Below, piece after piece: positions 8,189 through 17,100 of a DNA stretch of 64,000 nt (positions are counted from its first letter, which is position 1; each line of letters starts with the position of its first letter). The notes under the pieces are model-generated. The model searched no databases. It had not been told where the DNA came from and worked only from the letters and a program-made list of their open reading frames with translations. The stretch covers positions 5,518,001 to 5,582,000 of the forward strand of contig NZ_JANADK010000001.1 of NCBI RefSeq assembly GCF_024199795.1. Reading direction: 5' to 3'. Both the position numbers and the translations under genes were made by a program. This DNA comes from Bradyrhizobium sp. CCGB01 (GTDB lineage: Bacteria; Pseudomonadota; Alphaproteobacteria; Rhizobiales; Xanthobacteraceae).

Positions 8189-9439
8189 ATGTCCTCCCTC
8201 ACCTTCACGCATACCGTGACCGAGCGCTTCCTGCGCTACGTCACCATCGACACCCAGTCCGATCCGGAATCCCCCAGCTCGCCCTCGACCGAGAAGCAGA
8301 AGGATCTCGGCCGCGTGCTCGCCGCCGAGCTGAAGGCCATGGGCGTCGCGGATGCGCATCTCGACGATTACGGCTACGTCTACGGAACGATCCCGGCCAA
8401 TACCGACAAGAAGGTGCCGGTGATCTGCTTCTGCTCGCACATGGACACCTCGCCCGACGTGACCGGCAAGGACGTCAAGCCGCAGGTAGTGAAGAACTAT
8501 CGCGGCGGCGATATCACGCTGCCCCGCGACACCAGCCAGGTGATCCGCTTCACCGAGCATCCCGCGCTGAAGAACCAGATCGGCAACGACATCATCACCA
8601 CCGACGGCACCACGCTGCTCGGGGCCGACAACAAGGCCGGCGTCGCCGAGATCATGGATGCCGCGTATTTCTTCATCAACAACCCCGATGTGAAGCACGG
8701 CACCATCAAGATCCTGTTCACGCCGGACGAGGAGATCGGCCGCGGCGTCGACAATGTCGATCTTAGGAAGCTCGGGGCCGATTTCGCTTACACCATGGAC
8801 GGCGAGAGCGCCGGCAGCGTCGAGGACGAGACCTTCTCGGCTGACGGTGCCACCATCACCATCAACGGCGTCAGCGCCCATCCCGGCTATGCCAGGGGCA
8901 AGATGGAGCACGCGATCAAGATCGCGGCCGCCATCGTCGAGCGCCTGCCGAAGGAAGGCTGCTCGCCCGAGACGACCTCGGGCAAGCAGGGCTTCCTGCA
9001 TCCGATCGGCATCGACGGCGCGCTGGAGCAGGCGACGCTTTCCTTCATCGTGCGCGACTTCACCGAGGAAGGGCTGAAGGAGAAAGAGCTGCTGCTCGAG
9101 AACATCGTCAAGGACGTGATGAAGGACTATCCGCGCTCGACCTACAATTTCGAGGTCAGGGAGCAGTACCGCAACATGAAGCAGGTGATCGACGGTCACC
9201 CGCATATCCTCGAATACGCCATCGAGGCGATCCGCCGTGCCGGCCTGCGCCCGATGCGCACCGCGATCCGCGGCGGCACCGACGGCTCGCGCCTGTCCTT
9301 CATGGGCCTGCCCTGCCCCAACATCTTCGCCGGCGAGCACGCTTTTCATTCACGGCTCGAATGGGTCAGCCGGCAGGACATGGAAAAGGCGGTGCAGACC
9401 ATCGTCCACCTCGCCATGATCTGGGAGGAGAAGGCGTAG
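8189..9439 (+). CDS. pepT: Peptidase T (tripeptide aminopeptidase)
   Basis: 416 residues, matching the M20B family in length. The di-zinc site residues are recognisable: CSHMDTSPD, LLGADNKAG, TPDEEIGRG, MDGESAG and FAGEHAFHSRLEW. The lid/dimerisation domain lies between about 210 and 320 (INGVSAHPGYARGKM). It releases the N-terminal residue from tripeptides in the cytoplasm. Its ribosome-binding site is weak, and the 17-bp tandem repeat lies just upstream. The next gene begins eight bases after its stop, so the two may be cotranscribed. Confidence 0.93.
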   Translation: MSSLTFTHTVTERFLRYVTIDTQSDPESPSSPSTEKQKDLGRVLAAELKAMGVADAHLDDYGYVYGTIPANTDKKVPVICFCSHMDTSPDVTGKDVKPQVVKNYRGGDITLPRDTSQVIRFTEHPALKNQIGNDIITTDGTTLLGADNKAGVAEIMDAAYFFINNPDVKHGTIKILFTPDEEIGRGVDNVDLRKLGADFAYTMDGESAGSVEDETFSADGATITINGVSAHPGYARGKMEHAIKIAAAIVERLPKEGCSPETTSGKQGFLHPIGIDGALEQATLSFIVRDFTEEGLKEKELLLENIVKDVMKDYPRSTYNFEVREQYRNMKQVIDGHPHILEYAIEAIRRAGLRPMRTAIRGGTDGSRLSFMGLPCPNIFAGEHAFHSRLEWVSRQDMEKAVQTIVHLAMIWEEKA

Positions 9440-9446
9440 CGCGATC

Positions 9447-10277
9447 ATGCGGCACATTGCATCTGGTCGCGCCGGGCTTGCGGCCGAAATCGCTGGCGAC
9501 GGCACCGCTGTCGTCTTTCTTCATGCCAACGTGTGCGACCGTCGCATGTGGCGCGCCCAATTCGATGGGATGAGTGCCACCCACAAGGTGGTCGCTTATG
9601 ACCGGCGCGGATTTGGCGAAACGCGCGCCGAGGCTGAAGACTTTTCTGCCCTCGCAGATCTCGTGGCGGTGCTGGAGACGACCGCAGGCGGCAAGCCTGC
9701 TATCCTCGTTGGCTGCTCCGTCGGCGGCCGGATCGCGCTTGATGCCGCCGTGCGGCATCCCTCGCGTGTTGGCGCTCTCGTTCTGATTGCCCCCAATGCC
9801 GCGGGTGCGCCCGATCCGGTCTACACCCCCGACATCGAGACGCTGATGATGCAATCGAAGGCGATCGAGGCATCTGGCGATCTCGATCGGTGGAACGCAA
9901 TGAAGGCGCGCCTCTGGCTCGACGGACCGCTGGCTCCCGAAGGCCGCGTCGCCGGGCCTGCGCGCGATCTGCTGCTTGACATGAACGGCATCGCGCTCCG
10001 GTCCCCGCCATTCGGATCGGACGTTGATATTCGCCCCTTCTTCCATCGGCTCGGTGAGGTCGCGGTGCCAACCCTCGTCATCTGGGGCGACCTCGATTTC
10101 CCCTACGTACAGGAACGCTGTCGCCATATCGTCATGGCGGTCCCGGGCGCAGAGGGCTATGAAATGCTTGGCGTGGCCCATCTTCCCAGCCTGGAGCGCC
10201 CGGCTGATATCACCGCTCTCATCGCCGACTTCGCCAGCCGGCGTGCTGGGGTGCAGGTCGCGCCCACACCCCGATAA
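9447..10277 (+). CDS. Alpha/beta-fold hydrolase
   Basis: 276 residues. The nucleophile elbow is VGCSVGGR (Ser near residue 91), the oxyanion region is FLHANVCDRRMW, and YDRRGFGET follows strand 4. The catalytic acid is probably Asp in WGDLDFPY and the His is in VAHLPSLERP. The layout is that of 3-oxoadipate enol-lactonase-like hydrolases. A GGAGGAGAAGG ribosome-binding site lies inside the end of pepT, eight bases upstream, so translation may be coupled. The substrate is not deducible. It converges with the next minus-strand gene, with stops three bases apart. Confidence 0.85.
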   Translation: MRHIASGRAGLAAEIAGDGTAVVFLHANVCDRRMWRAQFDGMSATHKVVAYDRRGFGETRAEAEDFSALADLVAVLETTAGGKPAILVGCSVGGRIALDAAVRHPSRVGALVLIAPNAAGAPDPVYTPDIETLMMQSKAIEASGDLDRWNAMKARLWLDGPLAPEGRVAGPARDLLLDMNGIALRSPPFGSDVDIRPFFHRLGEVAVPTLVIWGDLDFPYVQERCRHIVMAVPGAEGYEMLGVAHLPSLERPADITALIADFASRRAGVQVAPTPR

Positions 10278-10279
10278 GC

Positions 10280-11170
10280 TTACGGCACCGGCATCGCGCG
10301 TGGCGTGCGATGGAAGCGGTTCGAGCTCACGATCCAGTTCGGCAGCGGCTCGCCATCGCGATGCCGTCCGCCGGCAACAGCAGCCGCCCAGGCTACCACG
10401 GCCCCGATCAGAGTTGCGGCTGCAACCGAGAATGCGAGGATGATCGAGCTACGTCGCGCGCGGTTGATCGCCGTCCGGGAGTCCGCAATCGCAGCATCGA
10501 CCCGGCGCTCGGAGTCTGGGCCAGTCAATCCCGTCAACGCCGTAACCTGCTGTACGAGATAAGTTCGATCGTCGCTGCTGACGCCGCCATGGCTCGACGA
10601 CGTCATGAGGATGCGTCCGGCCTCCGCGCGGGTTTCCCGGAGATCGGCGGGAGGCCGCCTTGGCGCGCGGAACAGCTTGTCCAGTTCGTAGCTCAAAAGC
10701 GGCTCGGCTGCGGTCGCGTTGCCTGTCGAAGTCCGTGCGGGAGAGCGGTCAATGGCAGCCGTGCCGAGAAACGCGAGGAAAACGCCACCGATCAGCACGG
10801 CAAGCGCCCATGACATCAGGCCATGGAGCCCATCCCATCGCTCGCCATCGTCATCGATGGCCGAAACTGCGTTCGCCTGACGCGTGGTACGGCCGGCGAC
10901 ATAGCCGCCAAAGCCGAAACTGGCGACTGCTTGAAGGATCAAATACAACCCCGAAAGAAGCGCCAGCGCGGCTGATGCATCGCGCCATGTGGGCGACGTC
11001 GAGCTGATGCCGAGCCCGACAGCGACGCCAAAGCTCACCAGGATAAAGGACAACGCGGCGGCCGCGAATGCGCCTGCAACGATAGAACTCCAATGGATGC
11101 GCCAGCGGTCTGCGGCGACCGGTAGACGATTTTCGATGACTTCGTCCTGCACGAGAGCTTCGATGGCCAT
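10280..11170 (-). CDS. Multi-pass membrane protein, hypothetical
   Basis: 296 residues. Hydrophobic segments lie at about 27-55, 66-92 (with a glycine-rich GFGGYVAGR), 115-140 and 240-265. Between the third and fourth is a charged region with a KLFRAPRRPPADLRETRAEAG stretch and LVQQVTALTGLT. I do not recognise a specific family; the glycine-rich helix pair resembles YrzE-type membrane proteins. It starts 10 bp after the 24-residue membrane gene, with GAGAG upstream, so the two are cotranscribed. The promoter region upstream of the pair has a possible EcfG-type element. Confidence 0.75.
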   Translation of the reverse strand: MAIEALVQDEVIENRLPVAADRWRIHWSSIVAGAFAAAALSFILVSFGVAVGLGISSTSPTWRDASAALALLSGLYLILQAVASFGFGGYVAGRTTRQANAVSAIDDDGERWDGLHGLMSWALAVLIGGVFLAFLGTAAIDRSPARTSTGNATAAEPLLSYELDKLFRAPRRPPADLRETRAEAGRILMTSSSHGGVSSDDRTYLVQQVTALTGLTGPDSERRVDAAIADSRTAINRARRSSIILAFSVAAATLIGAVVAWAAAVAGGRHRDGEPLPNWIVSSNRFHRTPRAMPVP

Positions 11171-11180
11171 ATCAGCTCTC

Positions 11181-11255
11181 TCAACGCAGGCCGAACAATG
11201 ACAAGATCGCCATGATCACCACGATCAGGCCGACGAGATAGATCAGTCCGTTCAT
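11181..11255 (-). CDS. 24-residue membrane microprotein
   Basis: Too short for standard ORF calling. The minus strand from 11255 reads MNGLIYLVGLIVVIMAILSL and then FGLR and a TGA. It is almost wholly one hydrophobic helix with an Arg end. A near-perfect AGGAGG lies seven bases before the ATG. It is the first gene of a pair with the 296-residue membrane protein. I recall similar short proteins of the MNG-IYLIGLIVV type in rhizobia, but this is from memory and unchecked. Confidence 0.65.
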   Translation of the reverse strand: MNGLIYLVGLIVVIMAILSLFGLR

Positions 11256-11282
11256 AGTCCGTCCTCCTCAGATGTTCCTGCT

Positions 11283-11307
11283 AATGAGGAGAGACGAGGA
11301 ACGTTCC
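11283..11307 (-). promoter_or_regulatory. Possible EcfG (general stress) promoter
   Basis: On the minus strand GGAAC (11307-11303) is followed after 16 bases by CATT (11286-11283). The alphaproteobacterial EcfG consensus is GGAAC-N16/17-CGTT, so the -35 box is perfect and the -10 has one mismatch. It would place the transcription start about 20 bases upstream of the microprotein's ATG. Confidence 0.3.
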
Positions 11308-11340
11308 TAATTTCGCCGGTCGGGCGGAACGAACCCGGGG

Positions 11341-11424
11341 GACGCGACTTGTACATTCAAGTCCCAAGGATGAAGACGTGAGCACAAAAGGCCTCAGCCG
11401 GTCAGCCCCGGCTGGGGCCTTTCC
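11341..11424 (+). ncRNA. Candidate small RNA with intrinsic terminator
   Basis: The stretch opens with the inverted repeat GACTTG-TACATT-CAAGTC (about 11346-11363), continues through an unstructured stretch, and ends in a 14-bp terminator hairpin with a short U tail. No ORF on the plus strand could use this terminator. No promoter is clearly visible. It could instead be a terminator for readthrough transcription. Confidence 0.3.
11388..11424 (+). terminator. Strong intrinsic terminator
   Basis: AAGGCCTCAGCCGG pairs with CCGGCTGGGGCCTT (one G-U pair) around a six-base loop, flanked by AAAA upstream and TTTCC downstream. The stem is strong enough to act in both directions. It separates the microprotein promoter region from the small gene at 11548. 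Confidence 0.75.
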
Positions 11425-11547
11425 TCATCTGTGGCAGCCCTGATCGGCGGCAGCTCTGGCTGCCCCTTTCCTGTCGTATGTTAACGACACGGGCGCCGCG
11501 ATCATCAAAGATGCAATCGGGCAGAACCTCCAGATCGGGAGCGCCGT

Positions 11548-11760
11548 GTGGATCGCAGAACCGCGTGCCTGCATCAGGCGGATGCATTCCGGGAGAAGGC
11601 CATCGCCGATCCCGAGCACCACGACGAGTGGATCGACGAAGCCATCAAATGGCTGGAGCAGGCGATGGAAGCGAGCTTCCATGCCGCCATTACCGTGGAG
11701 GCCGACGAGACCCTCCAAGTTCGGGAGTTCGTCTTCCGCCCCACTCGCCTGCATGGCTAA
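11548..11760 (+). CDS. Small hypothetical cytoplasmic protein
   Basis: 70 residues from a GTG start with GGGAG six bases upstream. The sequence is helical and acidic (EHHDEWIDEAIKWLEQAMEA, then ITVEADETLQVREF), with no signal peptide or membrane segment. No family recognised. The opposite strand carries long frames here, but none has a comparable ribosome-binding site. Moderate confidence that it is translated. Confidence 0.5.
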   Translation: MDRRTACLHQADAFREKAIADPEHHDEWIDEAIKWLEQAMEASFHAAITVEADETLQVREFVFRPTRLHG

Positions 11761-11797
11761 ATCGTGAAGCGGACCGGTTTGCGGGTTCCGCGATGCC

Positions 11798-12187
11798 GTG
11801 CGACAATGGCGTATGCTGCTGAGACGGTTCGCCAACGCTGTGGTGATGCTGCTGGTTGCGGCCGGGCTCCTGCTCGCGCCGCTGGCCACGGCGGCGTCTG
11901 CCATGCCGGTAGCGAGTGCCGGCAGCGTCGTGCCGGCCATGTCAGACGACATGCAGGCGATGTCCGAAGACATGCCCTGCTGTCCGGACCAGACCAAGAG
12001 CAAGACCTGCGATTCCTGTCCGTTCATCGCGCTGTGCATGCTGAGCCTGTCGCTCCCTGCTCCGTCCGGGGCGAACTCGGTGATCGAGCGGCAGCCGCAG
12101 CGAAGCGCGCTCGCGCCGAACAATGACCGCCTGCGCGACGGGCTCGCGGCCAAGCCTCCCGACCATCCCCCTCGAAGCCAGGTCTGA
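11798..12187 (+). CDS. Small exported Cys/Met-rich protein at head of Cu/Ag efflux operon
   Basis: 129 residues from a GTG; an ATG at 11813 is equally possible. A signal peptide covers roughly residues 6-33 (VVMLLVAAGLLLAPLATAASA). The mature part has many Met residues (MSDDMQAMSEDMPCC) and a Cys cluster, CCPDQTKSKTCDSCPF, that could bind Cu(I) or similar metals, then a second hydrophobic stretch and a basic tail. It precedes the YtkA-like and RND genes in the same direction. The position resembles that of CzcI/CopI-type small periplasmic proteins. Metal binding is inferred from composition. Confidence 0.6.
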   Translation: MRQWRMLLRRFANAVVMLLVAAGLLLAPLATAASAMPVASAGSVVPAMSDDMQAMSEDMPCCPDQTKSKTCDSCPFIALCMLSLSLPAPSGANSVIERQPQRSALAPNNDRLRDGLAAKPPDHPPRSQV

Positions 12188-12319
12188 TTGGCGCTGACGC
12201 GCCTGATGATCGTGCGCGCCGCATCGGCGTGCGCGCCATTGCCTGCCGCCTCGCTGCACCCCGGCTTGCCGGGCGCGACGCGGGCGATTCCATCAGACCT
12301 TATCGAGGAACTAAAAATC

Positions 12320-12718
12320 ATGACGACTACCAACCTCACGCGCGCCGCCATGGCCGCGTTGATCGGTGCTGCGCTCACGGGTGCCGCCCATGCCGAGATC
12401 AGAAACTACGAGTTCCAGCTCGTTCAGCCGACCGTCAAGGCCGGCGCCGATCGCATCGTGACCGTACGGCTGGTCGACAAGACCAGCGGCAAGGCGATAC
12501 CCAACGCGGTGATCTTTGCCAGCCGGCTCGACATGGCCCCTGACGGCATGCAGGAGATGGTCACCAAGGTCACGCCGATGCCGGGCACCGAGCCCGGGAC
12601 CTACCGCTTCAAGGCCAATTTCAGCATGGCCGGGCGCTGGCAGCTCTCGCTCGGCGCCAAGGTGCAGGGCGAGACCGGCACGGTCGAGAACAAGCTCGTC
12701 GTCACGGCCGACAAATGA
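12320..12718 (+). CDS. YtkA/FixH-like periplasmic protein
   Basis: 132 residues from the ATG at 12320. The frame is open to 12188 but lacks a start signal there, and the signal peptide (MAALIGAALTGAAHA) begins properly from 12320. The mature domain is a single beta-sandwich (NYEFQLVQPTVKAGADRIV, GTYRFKANFSMAGRWQLSLG), as in the YtkA-like family often found beside copper-efflux RND genes. Its last four bases overlap the adaptor start (ATGA), which indicates translational coupling. It probably helps metal handling in the periplasm; the mechanism is unknown. Confidence 0.72.
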   Translation: MTTTNLTRAAMAALIGAALTGAAHAEIRNYEFQLVQPTVKAGADRIVTVRLVDKTSGKAIPNAVIFASRLDMAPDGMQEMVTKVTPMPGTEPGTYRFKANFSMAGRWQLSLGAKVQGETGTVENKLVVTADK

Positions 12719-14157
12719 CCCGCCTCGCCCCCATCGGCACTGCCGCTGCGATCCTTTCAGCGGCAGGAGCCGCGCTGTTCGCTGGCCACGACCTCCGACC
12801 GCAGTCAGCCTCGAGCTTCCTCGCATCCGCCGCACCTGCGGCGGATGCAGGCTCGGCGATCTATTTCAGGGATCCCGATGGCAAGCCCCTCTACTCGCTG
12901 ATGCCGAAGAAAACTTCCGACGGTCGCGACTATCGCCCCGTGCGGGCGAGCGAGGATGTCAGCTTCGACGACCCCGACCCGTCACCCGAACCGATGACGG
13001 CCGACACGAAGGGTGATCGCAAGGTCAAGTATTACCGCAACCCGATGGGCCTGCCTGACACCTCGCCGGTGCCGAAGAAGGACTCGATGGGGATGGATTA
13101 CATCGCCGTCTACGAGGGCGAGGACAGCGACGACGGTTCGATAAAGCTGTCGCCCGGCAAGATCCAGCGCAGCGGCGTCAAATCCGAGCCGGTCGAGCTG
13201 CGCCGGATCAGGACGCTGGTGCGCGCGCCCGGCACGATACAGCTCGACGAACGCCGCGTTTCGGTGGTTGCGATGCGCGCCGAGAGCTTTGTGCAGAAGG
13301 TCGCCGACGTCACCACCGGCAGCCGCGTGACCAAAGGGCAGCCCCTGATGGAGATCTACAGCTCCGCGGTCTCGTCCGCGGCGGCCGAATATCTCGCGAC
13401 GATCACGTCGAGGACGACGGCAGGCATCGAGCCCTATGGCCGCGGCTCCCGGCAGCGCCTCGTCAATCTCGACGTCCCCGAAACGGTCATCTCCGAGATG
13501 GAAAAGAGCCACTCGGCGCCGACCACCATCCAATGGTCGTCGCCGCGCGACGGCATCGTGCTCCAGCGCAACGCGATCGAAGGCATGCGCGCGCAGCCCG
13601 GCGACGTGCTGTTCCGCATCGCCGACATCTCGCAAGTGTGGGCAACCGTCGATGTCGCCGAGCGCGATCTCGGCACTGTCGCTGTCGGCCAGCCCGTGAC
13701 GGTGCGAGCCCGCAGCTATCCCGGCCGGGATTTCAAGGGCCGGATCAGCGTGATCTATCCGCAGGTGAACAAGGAGACACGCACGGCGCGGATGCGGGTC
13801 GAGCTGGAAAATGCCGATCTCGCGCTGCTTCCCGATATGTATGTCGATGCCGGGATCGACACCGGCACGCCGTCGCCGGTGCTCAGCGTCGCCGAGAGCG
13901 CGGTGCTCGACACCGGCAGCCGGCAGGCCGTGCTGGTCGACAGGGGCCAGGGCCGCTTCGAGCCGCGCGAGGTCAAGCTCGGGCGACACGGCGACGGCTA
14001 TGTCGAGATCCGCGACGGCCTCGCCGAGGGCGACACGGTCGTCACGTCGGCCAACTTCCTGATCGACGCCGAGAGCAATCTGAAAGCGGCGCTCAAGGGC
14101 TTTGCCGAAGCCGGCAACGCTACCGACGGCGACAAGGCGATGGGAGCCAGGCCATGA
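12715..14157 (+). CDS. cusB: RND efflux periplasmic adaptor, CusB type
   Basis: 480 residues. After an N-terminal hydrophobic anchor (about 7-25) come two related stretches of the heavy-metal-binding domain type: residues about 48-75 (FRDPDGKPLYSLMPKKTSDG) and 105-133 (YRNPMGLPDTSPVPKKDSMG). The second keeps the Met-rich CusB pattern; the first has lost most of it. Then follow the beta-barrel, lipoyl and hairpin parts of a membrane-fusion protein (VTTGSRVTKGQPLMEIYS, DGIVLQRNAIEGMR). It bridges the inner-membrane pump to an outer-membrane channel. The gene overlaps both neighbours by four bases. Confidence 0.88.
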   Translation: MTRLAPIGTAAAILSAAGAALFAGHDLRPQSASSFLASAAPAADAGSAIYFRDPDGKPLYSLMPKKTSDGRDYRPVRASEDVSFDDPDPSPEPMTADTKGDRKVKYYRNPMGLPDTSPVPKKDSMGMDYIAVYEGEDSDDGSIKLSPGKIQRSGVKSEPVELRRIRTLVRAPGTIQLDERRVSVVAMRAESFVQKVADVTTGSRVTKGQPLMEIYSSAVSSAAAEYLATITSRTTAGIEPYGRGSRQRLVNLDVPETVISEMEKSHSAPTTIQWSSPRDGIVLQRNAIEGMRAQPGDVLFRIADISQVWATVDVAERDLGTVAVGQPVTVRARSYPGRDFKGRISVIYPQVNKETRTARMRVELENADLALLPDMYVDAGIDTGTPSPVLSVAESAVLDTGSRQAVLVDRGQGRFEPREVKLGRHGDGYVEIRDGLAEGDTVVTSANFLIDAESNLKAALKGFAEAGNATDGDKAMGARP

Positions 14158-17100
14158 TCGCACGCCTCATCGCATGGTCGGCACGCAACCTGCTGCTGGT
14201 GCTGTTCGGCACCGGCTTTGCGGCCGCCGCAGGCTTCTATGCTCTGCTCCATCTGCCGCTGGACGCCATCCCCGATCTCTCCGACACCCAGGTCATCGTC
14301 TACACCGAATATCCCGGACAGGCGCCGCAGGTGATCGAGGATCAGGTCACCTATCCCCTCACCACCGCGATGCTGACGGTGCCGAAATCGAAGGTGGTGC
14401 GCGGCTTCTCCTTTTTCGGCGTCTCCTTCGTCTACGTCATCTTCGAGGACGGCACCGACATCTACTGGGCCCGCTCACGGGTGCTGGAATTCCTCAACGG
14501 CGCGGCATCGCGGCTGCCCGCCGGCGTCACGCCGACGATCGGCCCCGACGCTACCGGCGTCGGCTGGGTCTACCAATATGCCGTGATGTCGAAGGCGCTG
14601 AACCTCGCGGAGACCCGGACGATCCAGGACTGGAATCTGAAATTCGCGCTGGCCAAGGCGGAAGGCGTCGCTGAGGTCGCCGGCGTCGGCGGCTTCGTCA
14701 AGCAGTACAACGTCATCCTCGATCCGCAGCGCATGCGCGACCTCGGCATCACCATGCAGAAGATGCGCGAGGCGATCCGCGCCAGCAATGCCGATGTCGG
14801 CGGCCGCACCGTCGAGCTCTCCGAGTTCGAATATGTGATCCGCGGCAAGGGCTATCTCAAGAGCATCGACGATATCGGCAACATCGTGCTGAAGACCGAC
14901 AGCGGCACGCCGGTCAAGCTGCGCGACGTCGCCCGCGTCGAGCTCGGCCCCGACGAGCGGCGCGGCATCGCCGAGCTCAACGGCGAGGGCGAGGTGGCGA
15001 GCGGCATCGTGCTCCAGCGCTTCGGCATGAACGCGCTCGACGTGATCGAGAACGTCAAGAAGCGGTTCAGGGAGATCGCGACCAGCCTGCCGAAATCGGT
15101 CGAGATCGTCCCGGTCTACGACCGCTCGAACCTGATCTACGCGGCGATCGACACGCTAAAGCACACGCTGGTCGAGGAGAGCATCGTCGTCGCGCTCGTC
15201 TGTATCGTGTTCCTGCTGCATGTCCGCAGCGCGCTGGTCGCGATCCTGATGCTTCCCGTCGGCGTGCTGATGGCCTTCGGCGCCATGAAGCTGCTCGGGA
15301 TCGGCTCCAACATCATGAGTCTCGGCGGCATCGCGATCGCGATCGGCGCCATGATCGACGCCGCGATCGTCATGATCGAGAACGCGCACAAGCATCTCGA
15401 ACGTGCCCAGCCCGGCCGTTCGCGGGTGGAGATCCTGATCGAAGCCGCCGCCGAGGTCGGCCCTGCCCTGTTCTTTGGCCTCCTCATCATCACCGTGTCG
15501 TTCATGCCGATCTTCACGCTGGAATCGCAGGAGGGACGGCTGTTCAGCCCGCTCGCCTTCACCAAGACCTTTGCGATGGCGGCGGCGGCGCTGTTGTCGG
15601 TCACGCTGGTGCCCGCGCTGATGGTGATCTTCGTGCGCGGCAAGATCATCCCGGAGCACAAGAATCCGATCAACCGCTTCCTGATCTGGATCTATCGCCC
15701 GGTGATCTCGGGCGTGCTGCGCGCCAAGGTCCCGGTGATCCTGCTCGCGCTTGGCGTGCTCGCCGTCTCGATCTGGCCGGCGCGGCAGCTCGGCACCGAG
15801 TTCATGCCAAACCTCAACGAAGGCACCCTGCTCTACATGCCGACGACGCTGCCCGGCATTTCCGTGACCAAGGCCGCCGAGCTGATGCAGACTCAGGACC
15901 GCATCATCCGTTCGTTCCCTGAGGTTGCTTCGGTCTATGGCAAGGCCGGCCGTGCGGCGACTGCGACCGATCCGGCGCCATCGGAGATGTTCGAGACCAT
16001 CATCAACTTGAAGCCCAAGGCCGAGTGGCGCGCGGGCGTGACCGTCGACAGCCTGATCGCCGAGATGGACAAGGCGCTGCAGTTTCCCGGCGTCTCCAAC
16101 GCCTGGACCATGCCGATCAAGGCCCGCATCGACATGCTCTCGACCGGCATCCGCACACCTGTCGGCGTCAAGGTCATCGGCACGGACCTTGCCGGCATCG
16201 ACAAGCTGGCAAGGCAGGTCGAGCAGGTGCTCAAGGCGGTCCCCGGCACCTCGTCGGCCTACGCCGAGCGCGGCCTCGGCGGCTACTACCTTGAGATCAC
16301 GCCGAACCGCGAGGCTCTGGCGCGCTATGGCATCATGGTGCAGGACGTGCAGGACACGATCGCGACCGCGCTCGGCGGCCAGACCGTGACGACGACGGTG
16401 GAAGGACGCCAGCGCTTCACCGTCAACATGCGCTATCCGCGCGACCTGCGTGACAATCCGAAGGCGATCAGCAGCGACATCCTGGTGCCGATGCCGTCGG
16501 GCGGCGCCGTTCCCCTCGGCGAGGTCGCAAGCGTGACGCCGGCGCGCGGGCCGACCTCGATCCGGACCGAGAACGGGCAGCTCGCGACCTACATCTATGT
16601 CGACATCCGCGACCGCGATCTCGGCGGCTACGTTTCAGAAGCGCAGCGCGCGGTGCAGGCGAGCGTCCAGTTTCCATCAGGCTATTACGTGGTCTGGAGC
16701 GGGCAGTACGAATATCTCGAACGCGCCACCGCGCGGCTCAAGATCGTGGTGCCGGTGACGCTGCTGATCATCTTCCTGCTGCTCTACCTCAACTTCCGCT
16801 CGGTCACCGAGACCATGATCGTCATGCTCTCGCTTCCCTTCGCTTTGGTCGGCGGCCTCTGGCTGATGTGGTGGCTCGGCTTCAACCTGTCGGTCGCGGT
16901 CGCCGTCGGCTTCATCGCGCTCGCGGGCGTCGCGGCCGAGACCGGCGTGGTGATGCTGATCTATCTCAATCACGCGCTGGCGGAGACCAGAGCGCGCTGC
17001 GAGCTGGCGGGCCGCCCGCTGACACGCGAGGACCTCTATGCGGCCATCATGGAAGGCGCCGTCGAGCGCGTCCGCCCGAAGATGATGACAGTGATCGCGA

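Noticed and set aside
13533..14153. N-terminal extension of the CusA-type pump frame
   Set aside because: It runs inside the adaptor gene in another frame. The ATGA overlap at 14154 gives the correct start and family length.
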